Assembly (NCBI GenBank): GCA_023410055.1
Contig: JAEYQK010000055.1
Location: forward strand, 1 to 64,000
DNA length: 64,000 nucleotides
From: Acidobacteriota bacterium
GTDB taxonomy: Bacteria; Acidobacteriota; Terriglobia; Terriglobales; Acidobacteriaceae
Reading direction: 5' to 3'
Of the stretch, positions 41,477 through 49,770 are shown piece after piece; the first letter of the stretch is position 1, and every line of letters starts with the position of its first letter. Below the pieces are notes generated by a model, which made no database searches, was not told the DNA's origin, and saw only the letters and a list, made by a program, of their open reading frames with translations. A program made the position numbers and the translations under genes.

Positions 41477-42423
41477 TGAACCCGTCCGCGCCGCATGCCG
41501 TGGACGATCCTTTGTTGCTCGCCATCATCGGTCCGACGGCGAGTGGCAAGACGGCGCTCTCGCTGGCAATCGCCGAGCGCTTTGGCGGCGAGATTGTCAA
41601 TTGCGATTCCGTCGCCGTCTATCGCGAGTTTGAAATCGGTACCGCCAAGCCCAGCCGTGAAGAGCGCGCTCGCGCCCCACATCACCTGATCGACATTCTT
41701 GATCCGACTGAACTGTTTACCGCCGGAGAGTATTCGCGACGCGCCCGTGCCGTGCTCGAAGACATCAAGTTGCGAGGCAAACTGCCCATCGTCGTTGGCG
41801 GAACCGGCCTTTATTTGCGTGCGCTCCTCGAAGGACTGGCCCCAGGTCCCCAACGCTCGGAAGAAGTTCGGGAGGAGCTGCGCGAGCGCGTCGAACGTAA
41901 AGGCTCGGCACATCTGCACAAACTCCTGACCAGGCTCGATCCAGCAGCGGCGGAGAAGATTCACCCTAACGACGCCTCGAAGCTGATACGCGCAGTCGAA
42001 GTCTGCCTCACCGCACGTCAGCCGATGACACAGATGTGGAAGCAGGGGGCCGAGCCACTAAGCGGATTCCGCATAATGCGCGCCGGACTCGATCCGGCAC
42101 GCGATGCCTTGTATGGGCGCATCAACGCCCGTGCCGCCCAGATGTTCGAGCATGGGTTGGTCGAAGAAACGCGCACGCTCTGGCACAAGTACGGCGATGC
42201 CGCGCGTCCGCTAGGATCGCTTGGATACAAGCAGGCGCTACAGTTCATTCGCGGCGAGCTCACCCGGGAAGAAGCCGTGAGCGCTGCCCAGCAGGGTCAT
42301 CGCAACTATGCCAAGCGTCAGATGACCTGGTTCCGCCGCGAGCCGGAGGTGAGGTGGTTCAACGGTTTCGGTGATGAAACATGCGTGCAAGAGCAGATAT
42401 TGCTTGAGCTGACGCGCGGATGA
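41476..42423 (+). CDS. miaA: tRNA dimethylallyltransferase
   Basis: A 315-residue enzyme that adds the isopentenyl group to A37 of tRNAs reading UNN codons. P-loop IIGPTASGKTALSLAIAERF (about 17-36), the motifs NCDSVAVYREFEIGTAKPS and LPIVVGGTGLYLRALLEGL, and the C-terminal GYKQALQFIRGEL and NYAKRQMTWFRRE. Normal length. Overlaps the preceding small gene by one base. Confidence 0.97.
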   Translation: MNPSAPHAVDDPLLLAIIGPTASGKTALSLAIAERFGGEIVNCDSVAVYREFEIGTAKPSREERARAPHHLIDILDPTELFTAGEYSRRARAVLEDIKLRGKLPIVVGGTGLYLRALLEGLAPGPQRSEEVREELRERVERKGSAHLHKLLTRLDPAAAEKIHPNDASKLIRAVEVCLTARQPMTQMWKQGAEPLSGFRIMRAGLDPARDALYGRINARAAQMFEHGLVEETRTLWHKYGDAARPLGSLGYKQALQFIRGELTREEAVSAAQQGHRNYAKRQMTWFRREPEVRWFNGFGDETCVQEQILLELTRG

Positions 42424-42440
42424 TCGCCTCTTTCACAGAG

Positions 42441-42734
42441 TCAAGCAACAGCTCGCGGCTTTATCTTGGCCAGCGGTGAATTTGCCTCAGCAATCCTGAG
42501 ATCGTAGTCGGTCTGTAGGTTCATCCAGAACTGGGCAGGCAATCCGAAGTACTTCCCAAGACGAAGCGCAGTGTCGGCAGAAATGGCCCGTTTGCCGCGA
42601 ACAATCTCGTAGATTCCGGGAAAGTCCAGATCTTTCGCCAGACGATAAACGGTAATATTCATCGGCTGCATGAATTCAGTCTTCAATATCTCGCCGGGAT
42701 GAACTGCAAAAACTCTCTTCTTCGTCTTAGGCAT
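42441..42734 (-). CDS. higA: HigA-family antitoxin
   Basis: A 97-residue XRE-type HTH protein: FAVHPGEILKTEFMQPMNIT, YRLAKDLDFPGIYEIVRGKR, then TALRLGKYFGLPAQFWMNLQ, the standard HigA/VapI pattern. It neutralises HigB and represses the operon. ATG at 42734 has AGAGG five bases upstream and lies 14 bases after the toxin stop. Confidence 0.95.
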   Translation of the reverse strand: MPKTKKRVFAVHPGEILKTEFMQPMNITVYRLAKDLDFPGIYEIVRGKRAISADTALRLGKYFGLPAQFWMNLQTDYDLRIAEANSPLAKIKPRAVA

Positions 42735-42748
42735 AAGTACCTCTGGAC

Positions 42749-43030
42749 TCAGTGGTAATCCACAATTTCGACTTCGTAAACATTTCCATACTGCCATACG
42801 AAGCAGATACGACATTGGTCATTGATCCGAATGCTGTACTGGCCTTCTCTGTCTCCCCGCAATGCTTCCAGCCTGTTTCCCGGAGGAATTCGTAGGTTTT
42901 CCAGCGCAATTGCCGCATTCAGGATTGCGAGCTTCTTAAACGCTGTCTTTCTGAGACTCGCGGGCAAACGCCTGCTGCGTCCCGTTCTCCACAACAGTTC
43001 GGCATCAGGGTCACAGAAGGTAGCAATCAT
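42749..43030 (-). CDS. higB: HigB-family mRNA-interferase toxin
   Basis: A 93-residue RelE/HigB toxin with GDREGQYSIRINDQCRICFV and the C-terminal VYEVEIVDYH, plus GRSRRLPASLRKTAFKKLAI early on. It cleaves ribosome-bound mRNA when not bound by HigA. Toxin-first order is typical of higBA. The family usually has Trp where this has Cys in NDQCRICF. Confidence 0.95.
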   Translation of the reverse strand: MIATFCDPDAELLWRTGRSRRLPASLRKTAFKKLAILNAAIALENLRIPPGNRLEALRGDREGQYSIRINDQCRICFVWQYGNVYEVEIVDYH

Positions 43031-43042
43031 CGAATGGAAATA

Positions 43043-43225
43043 CTACCGTATCACACTACTACTGTGACACGTTACTAAAGGACGAAGGGGACTTACCTTC
43101 ACTTCGTCTGCAAGACGCCTAAGCGCCTCCAGGGCCGATGACGCTTGTTCGGAACCCGGAGAACGTTTCAGGAAGTCGTGGTATTCGCCTATGGTCTCTT
43201 CCCGATCAGGTTTGCTCTCCCACAT
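43043..43225 (-). CDS. Possible TPR-like fragment
   Basis: A 60-residue frame with ETIGEYHDFLKRSPGSEQAS then ALEALRRLADE, which looks like the end of a tetratricopeptide unit. No clear ribosome site, and the last 20 residues look non-coding. It may be a remnant of a larger gene disturbed when higBA arrived, or chance. Confidence 0.25.
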   Translation of the reverse strand: MWESKPDREETIGEYHDFLKRSPGSEQASSALEALRRLADEVKVSPLRPLVTCHSSSVIR

Positions 43226-43321
43226 TGACTCGCGAAGCGCTAAGTCTTCCTTCTAGTTGATAATTGTCAGTCGCCAGCGTAAACCTGAACTGCTGGAATC
43301 CGTCTATCTCAGTAGCACGAT

Positions 43322-43918
43322 ATGGCAGACGGCATTCAAAACGTTCTGGCGAGTCCACCGAGCATGAATGTGAACGCGGGGCCGGCTATTCGAGTCGACG
43401 ATTTCGATGCGCTCGTGTCGTTGCATCAGCCGCGCATCTACCGGATTCTGCTCGGGCAGCTGCGCGATCCGGATGCGGCGGCGACGTTGACGCAAGATTG
43501 TTTCCTGCGGGCGTATCAGAATCGCGACAGCTTTCGCGGTGACGCGAGCGTCTCGACTTGGCTGATCCGCATCGCGCTGAACCTTGCCAAGGATCACTTG
43601 AAGAATCGCCGTCAGTCGTTCTGGAAGCGATTGTTCAGCGGCCCTGAAGATGAGTGGGAGACGGTTACGACGACGGTGGCTGCGCCCCACGCTTCGGCCG
43701 AGAGATCGCTGCTGGCGAAGGAAGCACTCGATCAGGTGATGCAAGCGGTGGAACTCCTGACGCCGCATCAACGGGCTGTTTTCACGATGCGATTCGTTGA
43801 AGAGATGACGATCGAGGAGATCGCGGAAGCTACGGAGCGAAGTACGGGAACGATCAAAGCGCATCTGTCACACGCGGTCTGGGCAGTGCGAAAGATGGTG
43901 AAAGAAGGTCACCAGTGA
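43322..43918 (+). CDS. ECF (group 4) RNA polymerase sigma factor
   Basis: A 198-residue sigma factor. Region 2 (about 26-98): FDALVSLHQPRIYRILLGQL, DCFLRAYQNRDSFRGDASVS, TWLIRIALNLAKDHLKNRR. Region 4 (about 140-195): LTPHQRAVFTMRFVEEMTIE then EIAEATERSTGTIKAHLSHA. It directs transcription of an envelope-stress-type regulon and overlaps its probable anti-sigma gene by one base (TGATG). Confidence 0.95.
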   Translation: MADGIQNVLASPPSMNVNAGPAIRVDDFDALVSLHQPRIYRILLGQLRDPDAAATLTQDCFLRAYQNRDSFRGDASVSTWLIRIALNLAKDHLKNRRQSFWKRLFSGPEDEWETVTTTVAAPHASAERSLLAKEALDQVMQAVELLTPHQRAVFTMRFVEEMTIEEIAEATERSTGTIKAHLSHAVWAVRKMVKEGHQ

Positions 43919-44445
43919 TGAAGGTTCATCTGAGTAACCAGGAATTTACGGAGTACCTGCTCGGGGTGGGGCAGAGTTCGACGACGGAGCACATCGCCTC
44001 CTGTGCGGAATGCCTCCAGGAAGCGGAGCGGGTCGCCAGGGCTCTCAATGCCTTCAAAACGTGGGCGCATGAGGAGAGCGAAAAACAGGTTGCCGTGAAT
44101 GTGTGGGCAAAGGCTCCGGTCAGAGTAGCGCAAGCGAGGCGGAGTGTTTTCGCATGGAGCGCCGCGGCTGCAATGACGGTCGCTGCCCTCGCGCTGATGC
44201 TCATGCTGAGACATCCCCACTCCGGCGTGCCCACGCAGGGGACTCCAGGGCAGATCGTAGTCACGAATGCGAAGACACCCGTAACGCAGGTAGTCCAGTC
44301 GCAGCAACAGGTCTCTGATGACCAGTTGCTGCTTGAAGTCGAGCAGGCCCTGGACAGCAGCGTCCCCGCCGCGTTGCAACCCGCTGCGGTACTCGCTCTA
44401 GACCGAAATCGGGTTTTGCAACAAACAGAAACACGAAATCAATAA
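43918..44445 (+). CDS. Probable zinc-type anti-sigma factor
   Basis: A 175-residue protein with an N-terminal cytoplasmic HxxxCxxC motif (HIASCAECLQEAERVARAL), as in ZAS anti-sigma factors, and one transmembrane helix (about 79-97, FAWSAAAAMTVAALALMLML). The C-terminal part is extracytoplasmic. ATG at 43918 overlaps the sigma stop, so the two are translationally coupled. Role is inferred from motif and operon position. Confidence 0.85.
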   Translation: MKVHLSNQEFTEYLLGVGQSSTTEHIASCAECLQEAERVARALNAFKTWAHEESEKQVAVNVWAKAPVRVAQARRSVFAWSAAAAMTVAALALMLMLRHPHSGVPTQGTPGQIVVTNAKTPVTQVVQSQQQVSDDQLLLEVEQALDSSVPAALQPAAVLALDRNRVLQQTETRNQ

Positions 44446-44459
44446 TGGAAAGGACTTGT

Positions 44460-45071
44460 ATGAAGTACTTCTTGCTTGTTTTGTTTTTGGCTCTTCCGAT
44501 GTCGATGTTTGCAGCGGAACAGACTAGCGGCGACACGCAGCAACAGGGAAGCGCGGCCACCGTGTCGCACTCGGATCAGGCTCCGGATGGCCCCCAGTTG
44601 AGACACTCTCCAAAAGACAGCAGACCCGGCCCCAGACATCAGGAGTCTCGTCACAATAGCTACGGCGTCCTTCCGCACCGCATGGCGCACAGCGGAGCCT
44701 GGTGGAAGAATTCGGATCTGGTGAAAGAACTAGGTGTCTCCGAAGAGCAAGTTCAGAAGATGGACAAGGTCTTCCAGGACAACCGCATTCAGCTGGTCGA
44801 TGCAAAAACCGCACTGGAGCGCGAAGAAGTCAGGCTGAGGCCCATGATGGAAGCCTATAACCCAGACGGACAGCAGATCGCGGCCCAGATCGACAAGGTC
44901 GCCTCCGCACGTGCCCAACTGGAGAAAACGAACGCAATGATGCTCGTCGAAATCCGACGGGTGCTCACGCAGGAACAATGGAAGAAGCTTCAGTCGTTGC
45001 AGTCGCGCCCAAGACCACACAAGATCGTCGTCCCACACGACGAAGGGCGCTTCGGAAAAGAGAAGGACTAG
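44460..45071 (+). CDS. Spy/CpxP-like periplasmic protein
   Basis: A 203-residue exported protein: signal peptide (MKYFLLVLFLALPMSMFAAE), a disordered Gln/Ser/His stretch, then a helical domain starting WWKNSDLVKELGVSEEQVQK and ending VEIRRVLTQEQWKKLQSLQS. The LTxEQ-type ending is diagnostic of Spy/CpxP/ZraP chaperones and metal sensors. It is third in the sigma/anti-sigma operon, so a feedback or chaperone role in envelope stress is likely. ATG at 44460 follows GGAAAGGA. Confidence 0.85.
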   Translation: MKYFLLVLFLALPMSMFAAEQTSGDTQQQGSAATVSHSDQAPDGPQLRHSPKDSRPGPRHQESRHNSYGVLPHRMAHSGAWWKNSDLVKELGVSEEQVQKMDKVFQDNRIQLVDAKTALEREEVRLRPMMEAYNPDGQQIAAQIDKVASARAQLEKTNAMMLVEIRRVLTQEQWKKLQSLQSRPRPHKIVVPHDEGRFGKEKD

Positions 45072-45115
45072 GCATTCTCAAGCGAGATCTAGTACCGAAC
45101 GACAGCCATCCAATG

Positions 45116-45156
45116 AGCGTGTCAGGCCTAATTTCAGGCTGACACGCTTTTGTTTA
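45116..45156. terminator. Bidirectional terminator after the sigma operon
   Basis: AGCGTGTCAG (45116-45125) and CTGACACGCT (45139-45148) form a 10-bp perfect stem, with an extra CC/GG pair inside, then TTTTGTTT. The Smr gene on the minus strand ends just beyond it. Confidence 0.9.
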
Positions 45157-45161
45157 GCTGC

Positions 45162-45497
45162 TCAAAGCACTACCACCGTAATCCCTTTGTTCGCCCTGCC
45201 AAGGTCTGAGTCTTTCTTCAACTCCGGAAACTTCTTGAGAATCTCCCACGCGATCTCGTTCGAGATGCGCCAGTCTTCGCCATTGCAGAATGCGCGGATC
45301 TGGCCGCGTTCCTTTAGCTGACGAAGTTCGCTCCAGACAGCCGTTCGCAGAACGCCGCCTACGCCGCTTGAGCCGTAACCGTGGATTAGTTTAATTACCT
45401 GCACGCGTGAACGGCGGGCCTTGTGCAGCTCGTGGGCTAGACGAAGAAGCGCCTGGTGGCGGGTCGGGCGACCGTCTTCAAGATTGATCAGGAGCAC
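45162..45497 (-). CDS. Smr-domain protein
   Basis: A 111-residue protein that is essentially one Smr (MutS2 C-terminal) domain: LLINLEDGRPTRHQALLRLA then VQVIKLIHGYGSSGVGGVLR. Smr domains are DNA or RNA endonucleases. GTG at 45497 is the only good start in the frame. Stand-alone small Smr proteins occur in Acidobacteriota and Firmicutes. Confidence 0.85.
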   Translation of the reverse strand: MLLINLEDGRPTRHQALLRLAHELHKARRSRVQVIKLIHGYGSSGVGGVLRTAVWSELRQLKERGQIRAFCNGEDWRISNEIAWEILKKFPELKKDSDLGRANKGITVVVL

Positions 45498-45585
45498 ACG
45501 GAAATCTAAACACGGAACGAGTCAGCGTTTCTAGAACTTTGTTATTCCGGTGCTCCAAACCACACAAGAGAATCCCTAGCCGTGG

Positions 45586-45614
45586 CCCACACAAGCTGAT
45601 TTTGCTCGTGTGGG
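45586..45614. repeat. CCCACACAAGC dispersed hairpin
   Basis: CCCACACAAGC and GCTCGTGTGGG pair with one mismatch around TGATTTT. Same family as 13806 and 50482. Confidence 0.8.
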
Positions 45615-45630
45615 TTTATCCAGATCACAT

Positions 45631-46131
45631 TCACTTCGACGGTGGTCGCTGTGCTCCGCCCTGACCGCCTGCGCCAGCACACTTTCCGGTTCCTCTGCCA
45701 ATCCTGGTTACGTTGATCGCGTTCGCGCTGCCGGCGTGGTTCACGTCTCCCATTACCTGCACCGATTCTCCTACGTGTGCATTGAGCGAAGATGCATCGG
45801 CGCCCGGAGGGATCACCAACTTGTAGCTCGTGCCGGTACTGTCCGTAACGGTGAAATTGGGATTGCTGCCGCCGAGACAGCCTTCGGTAATCGGTGTGTT
45901 AATCGCCCCGCCCGGTCCGCCAGCGGCACCGGGGGTCGCACCAGCACCAGCTTCAGGCGCAGTCTGACCCGCGCTGCCAGGTGTGGCCGGTTGCGTCTGG
46001 CCCGCTCCGGGTGCCTGTGAACTCGGAGGAGTGGCCTGTCCACCACCACTCTGCGGCATACTGCCGGTTTGTGCCACCGCCCATGCCATCACTGTCAGCA
46101 AGAACAGACTCACCAGGAACATTCTCTTCAT
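45631..46131 (-). CDS. Secreted Gly/Pro/Gln-rich protein, paralogue of 17032-17655
   Basis: A 166-residue exported protein: signal peptide (MKRMFLVSLFLLTVMAWAVA), a Gly/Ala/Pro/Gln low-complexity part, then a compact domain (EGCLGGSNPNFTVTDSTGTS, HVGESVQVMGDVNHAGSA, INVTRIGRGTGKC). The GCL...F.V.D..G..Y.L pattern and the ending NVT.I....C match the protein at 17032, so the two are paralogues (DUF5818-like, tentative). ATG at 46131 is chosen because GGAGG lies seven bases before it; the ATG at 46137 is too close. Confidence 0.85.
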   Translation of the reverse strand: MKRMFLVSLFLLTVMAWAVAQTGSMPQSGGGQATPPSSQAPGAGQTQPATPGSAGQTAPEAGAGATPGAAGGPGGAINTPITEGCLGGSNPNFTVTDSTGTSYKLVIPPGADASSLNAHVGESVQVMGDVNHAGSANAINVTRIGRGTGKCAGAGGQGGAQRPPSK

Positions 46132-46320
46132 TTGCATACCTCCAACCAGAGTTCCGCGCGATCAGTGTTCAGGCCCACAGCCGTAGTAATCGGTCGAAAG
46201 CGCGTCGTTCATTAGAGCGTGCTCCCCCTCGCGCGTTTGCCTCGGGATGACAACTTTCGAGGCACTCTGCCCCGCAACGCAGGTTCTCGAAGAGGCTCTC
46301 AGTTCGACTATTGTGTTCAA

Positions 46321-46350
46321 TCCACCAGAATCCGCGGTAATCCGTGGTTC
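46321..46350. repeat. ATCCGTG/ATCCGCG repeat copy
   Basis: AGAATCCGCGGTAATCCGTGG, same decamer class as 17667, 51573 and 61491. It lies just before the GH3 promoter region. Confidence 0.6.
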
Positions 46351-46398
46351 CGGTTTTCAGCCTGATTTCCGACGGGAACTCTGCTATCGTTTTCTCGA

Positions 46399-48309
46399 AT
46401 GTTCCGGAAATTCGTGACTATCGTTGCGGCTGCGTCGCTCCTCATCTCTCTTGCGAGTGCGAGAGAGAAGGACAGAGAGCGTTTCCAGCAACCTGCCCCG
46501 GTAAGAATCGACCGCGAGGGCGAGAAGTGGGCCCAGAAGACGCTGAAGAATCTGACCGTCGAAGAGAAGATCGGGCAGATGATCATGGTTTGGTCCAAGG
46601 GCGCATTCGTCAACGTGAACAGCGAACAGTTCACCGCTCTCGTCGACACCATGCAGAAGTATCACCTCGGCGGCTTCGGCTTCACGGTCCAGGTGCAGGG
46701 CGGACTGCTACTAAAGACGGAACCTTACGAGGCAGCGGCGCTCATCAATCAACTGCAGCGCGGGTCGAAGGTGCCGCTCATCATCGCCGCCGACTTCGAG
46801 CGTGGACTCTCGATGCGCCTTAATGGCGGCACGGTATTCCCTAGCGCTATGGCCTTCGGGGCCACGGGCAAGCCTCAGTTCGCCGAGGAATTCGGCCGGA
46901 TCACCGCGGAGGAGTCTCGCGCGATCGGTGTCGAGTGGAACTGGTTTCCCGACGCCGACGTGAATTCCAATCCCGACAATCCGGTGATCAACACGCGCTC
47001 CTTTGGCGAAAATCCTAAAGCAGTCAGCAGCATGGTGGCGGCCTACATCCGCGGCGCGCGCGAAGCCGGAATGATGACCACGGCGAAGCATTTCCCCGGC
47101 CACGGCGACACCGCAGCCGACTCGCATCTCGGATTGGCCGTCGTGAATGGCGATCGCGCGAAACTGGAGACGACTGAGTTTCCGCCCTTTCGCGCGGCCA
47201 TCGATGCGGGCGTCGACGCTGTCATGGTCGCGCACCTGACTGTTCCCGCGCTGGATGATTCGAAGGATCGTGTCGCGACTAGTTCACCCCTGATCGTCTC
47301 CGAATTATTGAAGAATGCCATGCATTTCAAGGGGATCGTAGTCACGGACGCTCTCGACATGAACGGCCTGATGCGTCTCTACGCCAAGCCCGGCGTGAAT
47401 CCGTCGGCAGCAGCGTCGGTTGCGGTCGTGAAAGCCGGATGCGATATGGTGATCATTCCGTCCGACCTGGATGGCGCGTACAATGGCCTGCTCAACGCCG
47501 TGAATTCTGGCGCGATCCCGATGTCGCAGATCGATGCGTCTGTCTTGAAGATCCTTCAGGCGAAGGCCTCTGTCGGACTGCACAAGGCGCGCCTCGTCGA
47601 CCTGGAAGCTATTAACCGGACGGTGCAGGACCCGAAGAATGTTGAAATAGCCCGTCAGGTGGCAGACGAGGCAGTGACCCTGGTTCGGGACAACGGCAAG
47701 GTGCTCCCACTCAAGCCTAAACAGAAGTCGGGAACTAATGGCGGGGGCAATTCGTATTCAACAGTGGACAGGTCTGCCGACCGCTTGCTTGCAATCATCC
47801 TGACCGATGATCTTCGCGGTGAGTGGGGACGCGAGTTCGAACAGCAACTGAAACTGCGCGCGCCCGACGCCCGGGTGCGGTACGTCGATCCGGAGTCAGC
47901 CATATTCCTGGCAGACGATCTGGTGAAGAGTGCCGAGCGGGCCGAGAACGTCGTTGTCGCCGTTTATGCGACCCCGACAGGTGGCAGGGCGTTGAATAAC
48001 CCAGTCGCGCTGCTTTCGGAAATTCTGGATCGCGCGGGTACGAAGACCATCGTAGTAGCAATGGGGAGTCCGAACACGGGGCAGAACCTGTCCGGGTTGC
48101 AGAATTACCTGTGCACGTTCTCGAGCGCGACCGTGAGCGAGGGCAGCGCCGTGAGGGCCCTGTTTGGAGAAATACCTATTCGCGGACGGCTGCCGGTAAC
48201 CATACCCGGACTGGCCGAGCGCGGGACCGGCATCGATAGGCCGGCCCAGATTATGCAAGGAGGATTGACTCGTCATGCTCCGCAGAAAAAAAGTAGCGTC
48301 ACTCGTTAG
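46399..48309 (+). CDS. Exported glycoside hydrolase family 3 (NagZ-like)
   Basis: A 636-residue protein with a signal peptide (about 1-21). The GH3 N-terminal barrel carries the NagZ-type histidine loop KHFPGHGDTAADSHLGL (about 230) and the nucleophile Asp in GIVVTDALDMNGLMRLY. A C-terminal alpha/beta domain is present (about 420-610). It probably releases N-acetylhexosamine from peptidoglycan or chitin. The last 35 bases overlap the next gene. TATCGT at 46385-46390 ends eight bases before ATG, suggesting a leaderless or very short leader. Confidence 0.95.
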   Translation: MFRKFVTIVAAASLLISLASAREKDRERFQQPAPVRIDREGEKWAQKTLKNLTVEEKIGQMIMVWSKGAFVNVNSEQFTALVDTMQKYHLGGFGFTVQVQGGLLLKTEPYEAAALINQLQRGSKVPLIIAADFERGLSMRLNGGTVFPSAMAFGATGKPQFAEEFGRITAEESRAIGVEWNWFPDADVNSNPDNPVINTRSFGENPKAVSSMVAAYIRGAREAGMMTTAKHFPGHGDTAADSHLGLAVVNGDRAKLETTEFPPFRAAIDAGVDAVMVAHLTVPALDDSKDRVATSSPLIVSELLKNAMHFKGIVVTDALDMNGLMRLYAKPGVNPSAAASVAVVKAGCDMVIIPSDLDGAYNGLLNAVNSGAIPMSQIDASVLKILQAKASVGLHKARLVDLEAINRTVQDPKNVEIARQVADEAVTLVRDNGKVLPLKPKQKSGTNGGGNSYSTVDRSADRLLAIILTDDLRGEWGREFEQQLKLRAPDARVRYVDPESAIFLADDLVKSAERAENVVVAVYATPTGGRALNNPVALLSEILDRAGTKTIVVAMGSPNTGQNLSGLQNYLCTFSSATVSEGSAVRALFGEIPIRGRLPVTIPGLAERGTGIDRPAQIMQGGLTRHAPQKKSSVTR

Positions 48310-48844
48310 CGCGTGCGTCGCATTGGCCGCGATGGTCATGCTAGCCGGTTGCTCAATAGAAAAGGGCAAGGACGGTTCGACGGAGAAGGTCAACATCCAG
48401 ACGCCGATGGGCGGCTTGAACGTCAAAACCGATGCAAGCGCCCAGGACACCGGAATTGCCGTTTATCCCGGAGCCAAGCCAAAGCCGAGCAAGGAAGGCG
48501 ATCACGGCAGCGCCAACGTAAATATTTCGAGCTCCCTGTTCGGCGTGAAGGTTGCCGCAATCGAATACCTGTCGGACGACTCTCCGGAAAAGGTGAAGGA
48601 TTTCTACAAGAAAGAACTCGCGAAGTTCGGCAACGTGCTCGATTGCGCAAACGGGGTTACACACGAGGGAAGAGGTGACGAGTTGACCTGTTCCGATAAA
48701 CCCAAGCACCCCGGCCACAAGACCAATGAACTCGTTGTCGGTACTAAACAGCGCCAGCACATCGTCAGCATCGAGCCGAACGGCAATGGAACAAAATTCG
48801 GTCTGGTATATGTGCAGGTGAGAGGCCAAGAAGGATCGCTGTAA
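48275..48844 (+). CDS. Lipoprotein of unknown function
   Basis: A 189-residue lipoprotein with lipobox MLAGC (mature Cys at about 26). The body (TGIAVYPGAKPKPSKEGDHG, EKVKDFYKKELAKFGNVLDC) shows a pattern common in acidobacterial exported proteins in which a charged helix DSPEKVxDFYKKEL follows a YPGA motif. It starts inside the GH3 gene (35-base overlap) after AAGGAGG, so the two are one transcript. Confidence 0.85.
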   Translation: MLRRKKVASLVSACVALAAMVMLAGCSIEKGKDGSTEKVNIQTPMGGLNVKTDASAQDTGIAVYPGAKPKPSKEGDHGSANVNISSSLFGVKVAAIEYLSDDSPEKVKDFYKKELAKFGNVLDCANGVTHEGRGDELTCSDKPKHPGHKTNELVVGTKQRQHIVSIEPNGNGTKFGLVYVQVRGQEGSL

Positions 48845-48848
48845 AAAG

Positions 48849-48874
48849 AAGTACCTAGTGCCGAGTACCTAGTT
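48849..48874. repeat. Heptamer repeat AGTACCT (left arm)
   Basis: AAGTACCTAGTGCCGAGTACCTAGT, four bases after the lipoprotein stop. Inverted relative to 48933-48960. Confidence 0.75.
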
Positions 48875-48932
48875 AGGATCTTTGTTCCAACTGCTTCGTG
48901 TCACGATATCTTTCTGTGCGACAAGCAACGAG

Positions 48933-48960
48933 CAACTAGGTACTAGGTACTGGGTACTCG
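48933..48960. repeat. Heptamer repeat GGTACTN (right arm)
   Basis: Units AGGTACT, AGGTACT, GGGTACT, pairing with 48849-48874 across about 60 bases. Confidence 0.75.
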
Positions 48961-48970
48961 TTTTCCTTCC

Positions 48971-48999
48971 TTGCTTCCACCTCGCCCATCCTTTAGATT
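48971..48999 (+). promoter_or_regulatory. Candidate leaderless promoter
   Basis: TTGCTT (48971-48976), 17 bases, TAGATT (48994-48999). It ends eight bases before the GTG at 49008, so transcription would begin at or next to the start codon. Confidence 0.5.
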
Positions 49000-49007
49000 G
49001 AAATCGC

Positions 49008-49715
49008 GTGGACCATACTTGTTATCGTTGTGGTGAACCGGTCGCAGATGGCGTGGCCTTCTGCGAGAACTGCAGGGCCCCTCAGATCAAGGTCGCCGTT
49101 TCGACGGAGGACTCGCCTGCGACAGCCCCGCCGAGGCCGGGAACGTCCGAGGGACTTCAGTCCTCCGCCCGCCCGGTAGAGTCCGGCTACCCTGCCCCTC
49201 CACCACAGCCCTACATGAACGCCCCGCAAACATTCAGCTGGCGCGATGCCATGCCCGGAGCAATACTGGCCGGGGGCGTTGCCGGTCTCGCCTGGATGCT
49301 CCCACCTCTGGGGTACCTGCTCTGGCCGATAACGGCCGGAGTACTTGGCGTGGTGCTCTACCATCGCCGCAGACCGGACGCAATCGTTTCACCCGGCACG
49401 GGCGCTCGCATAGGGGCCATTACCGGGCTGTTCGGTTTCCTGCTGTTTGCTCTTTTGCTGGTGATAAGCCTGATTGGAGCGGGGCGAGCCAAGTTTCGCG
49501 AGTCATTGGATCAGGCATTCCAGCAGGCGCTCGCTCGCAACCCCGACCCCAAAGCACAGGAGATCATGCAGAACTTCATGACTCCTGCTGGGATCGCCGT
49601 CATGTTCGTGCTGGTCGCGGTCGTAATCTTCGTTTTCCTCGTCGGGATTTCCAGCCTTGGCGGAGTGCTTGGGGCGAAGCTGATGAGGAAACAGGGGCCC
49701 GAAGACAGGCGTTAG
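49008..49715 (+). CDS. Zinc-ribbon membrane protein
   Basis: A 235-residue protein. N-terminal zinc ribbon CYRCGEPVADGVAFCENC (about 5-22), a Pro/Ser linker (about 30-75) and four hydrophobic spans (AGGVAGLAWMLPPLGYLLW, LGVVL, GLFGFLLFALLLVISLIGAG, IAVMFVLVAVVIFVFLVGIS). Cytoplasmic zinc ribbon plus DUF4190-like membrane domain; function unknown. GTG at 49008 is the first codon of the ribbon and no Shine-Dalgarno is seen, matching a leaderless mRNA. Confidence 0.85.
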   Translation: MDHTCYRCGEPVADGVAFCENCRAPQIKVAVSTEDSPATAPPRPGTSEGLQSSARPVESGYPAPPPQPYMNAPQTFSWRDAMPGAILAGGVAGLAWMLPPLGYLLWPITAGVLGVVLYHRRRPDAIVSPGTGARIGAITGLFGFLLFALLLVISLIGAGRAKFRESLDQAFQQALARNPDPKAQEIMQNFMTPAGIAVMFVLVAVVIFVFLVGISSLGGVLGAKLMRKQGPEDRR

Positions 49716-49734
49716 GCCCTAGGGCGATTTCAGC

Positions 49735-49764
49735 TTCCCACTCGCACCCTGTGACTTGTATCAT
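49735..49764 (+). promoter_or_regulatory. Candidate leaderless promoter of pyrR
   Basis: TTCCCA (49735-49740), 18 bases, TATCAT (49759-49764), six bases before the pyrR ATG. No Shine-Dalgarno is visible before that ATG. Confidence 0.5.
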
Positions 49765-49770
49765 TTCTGC

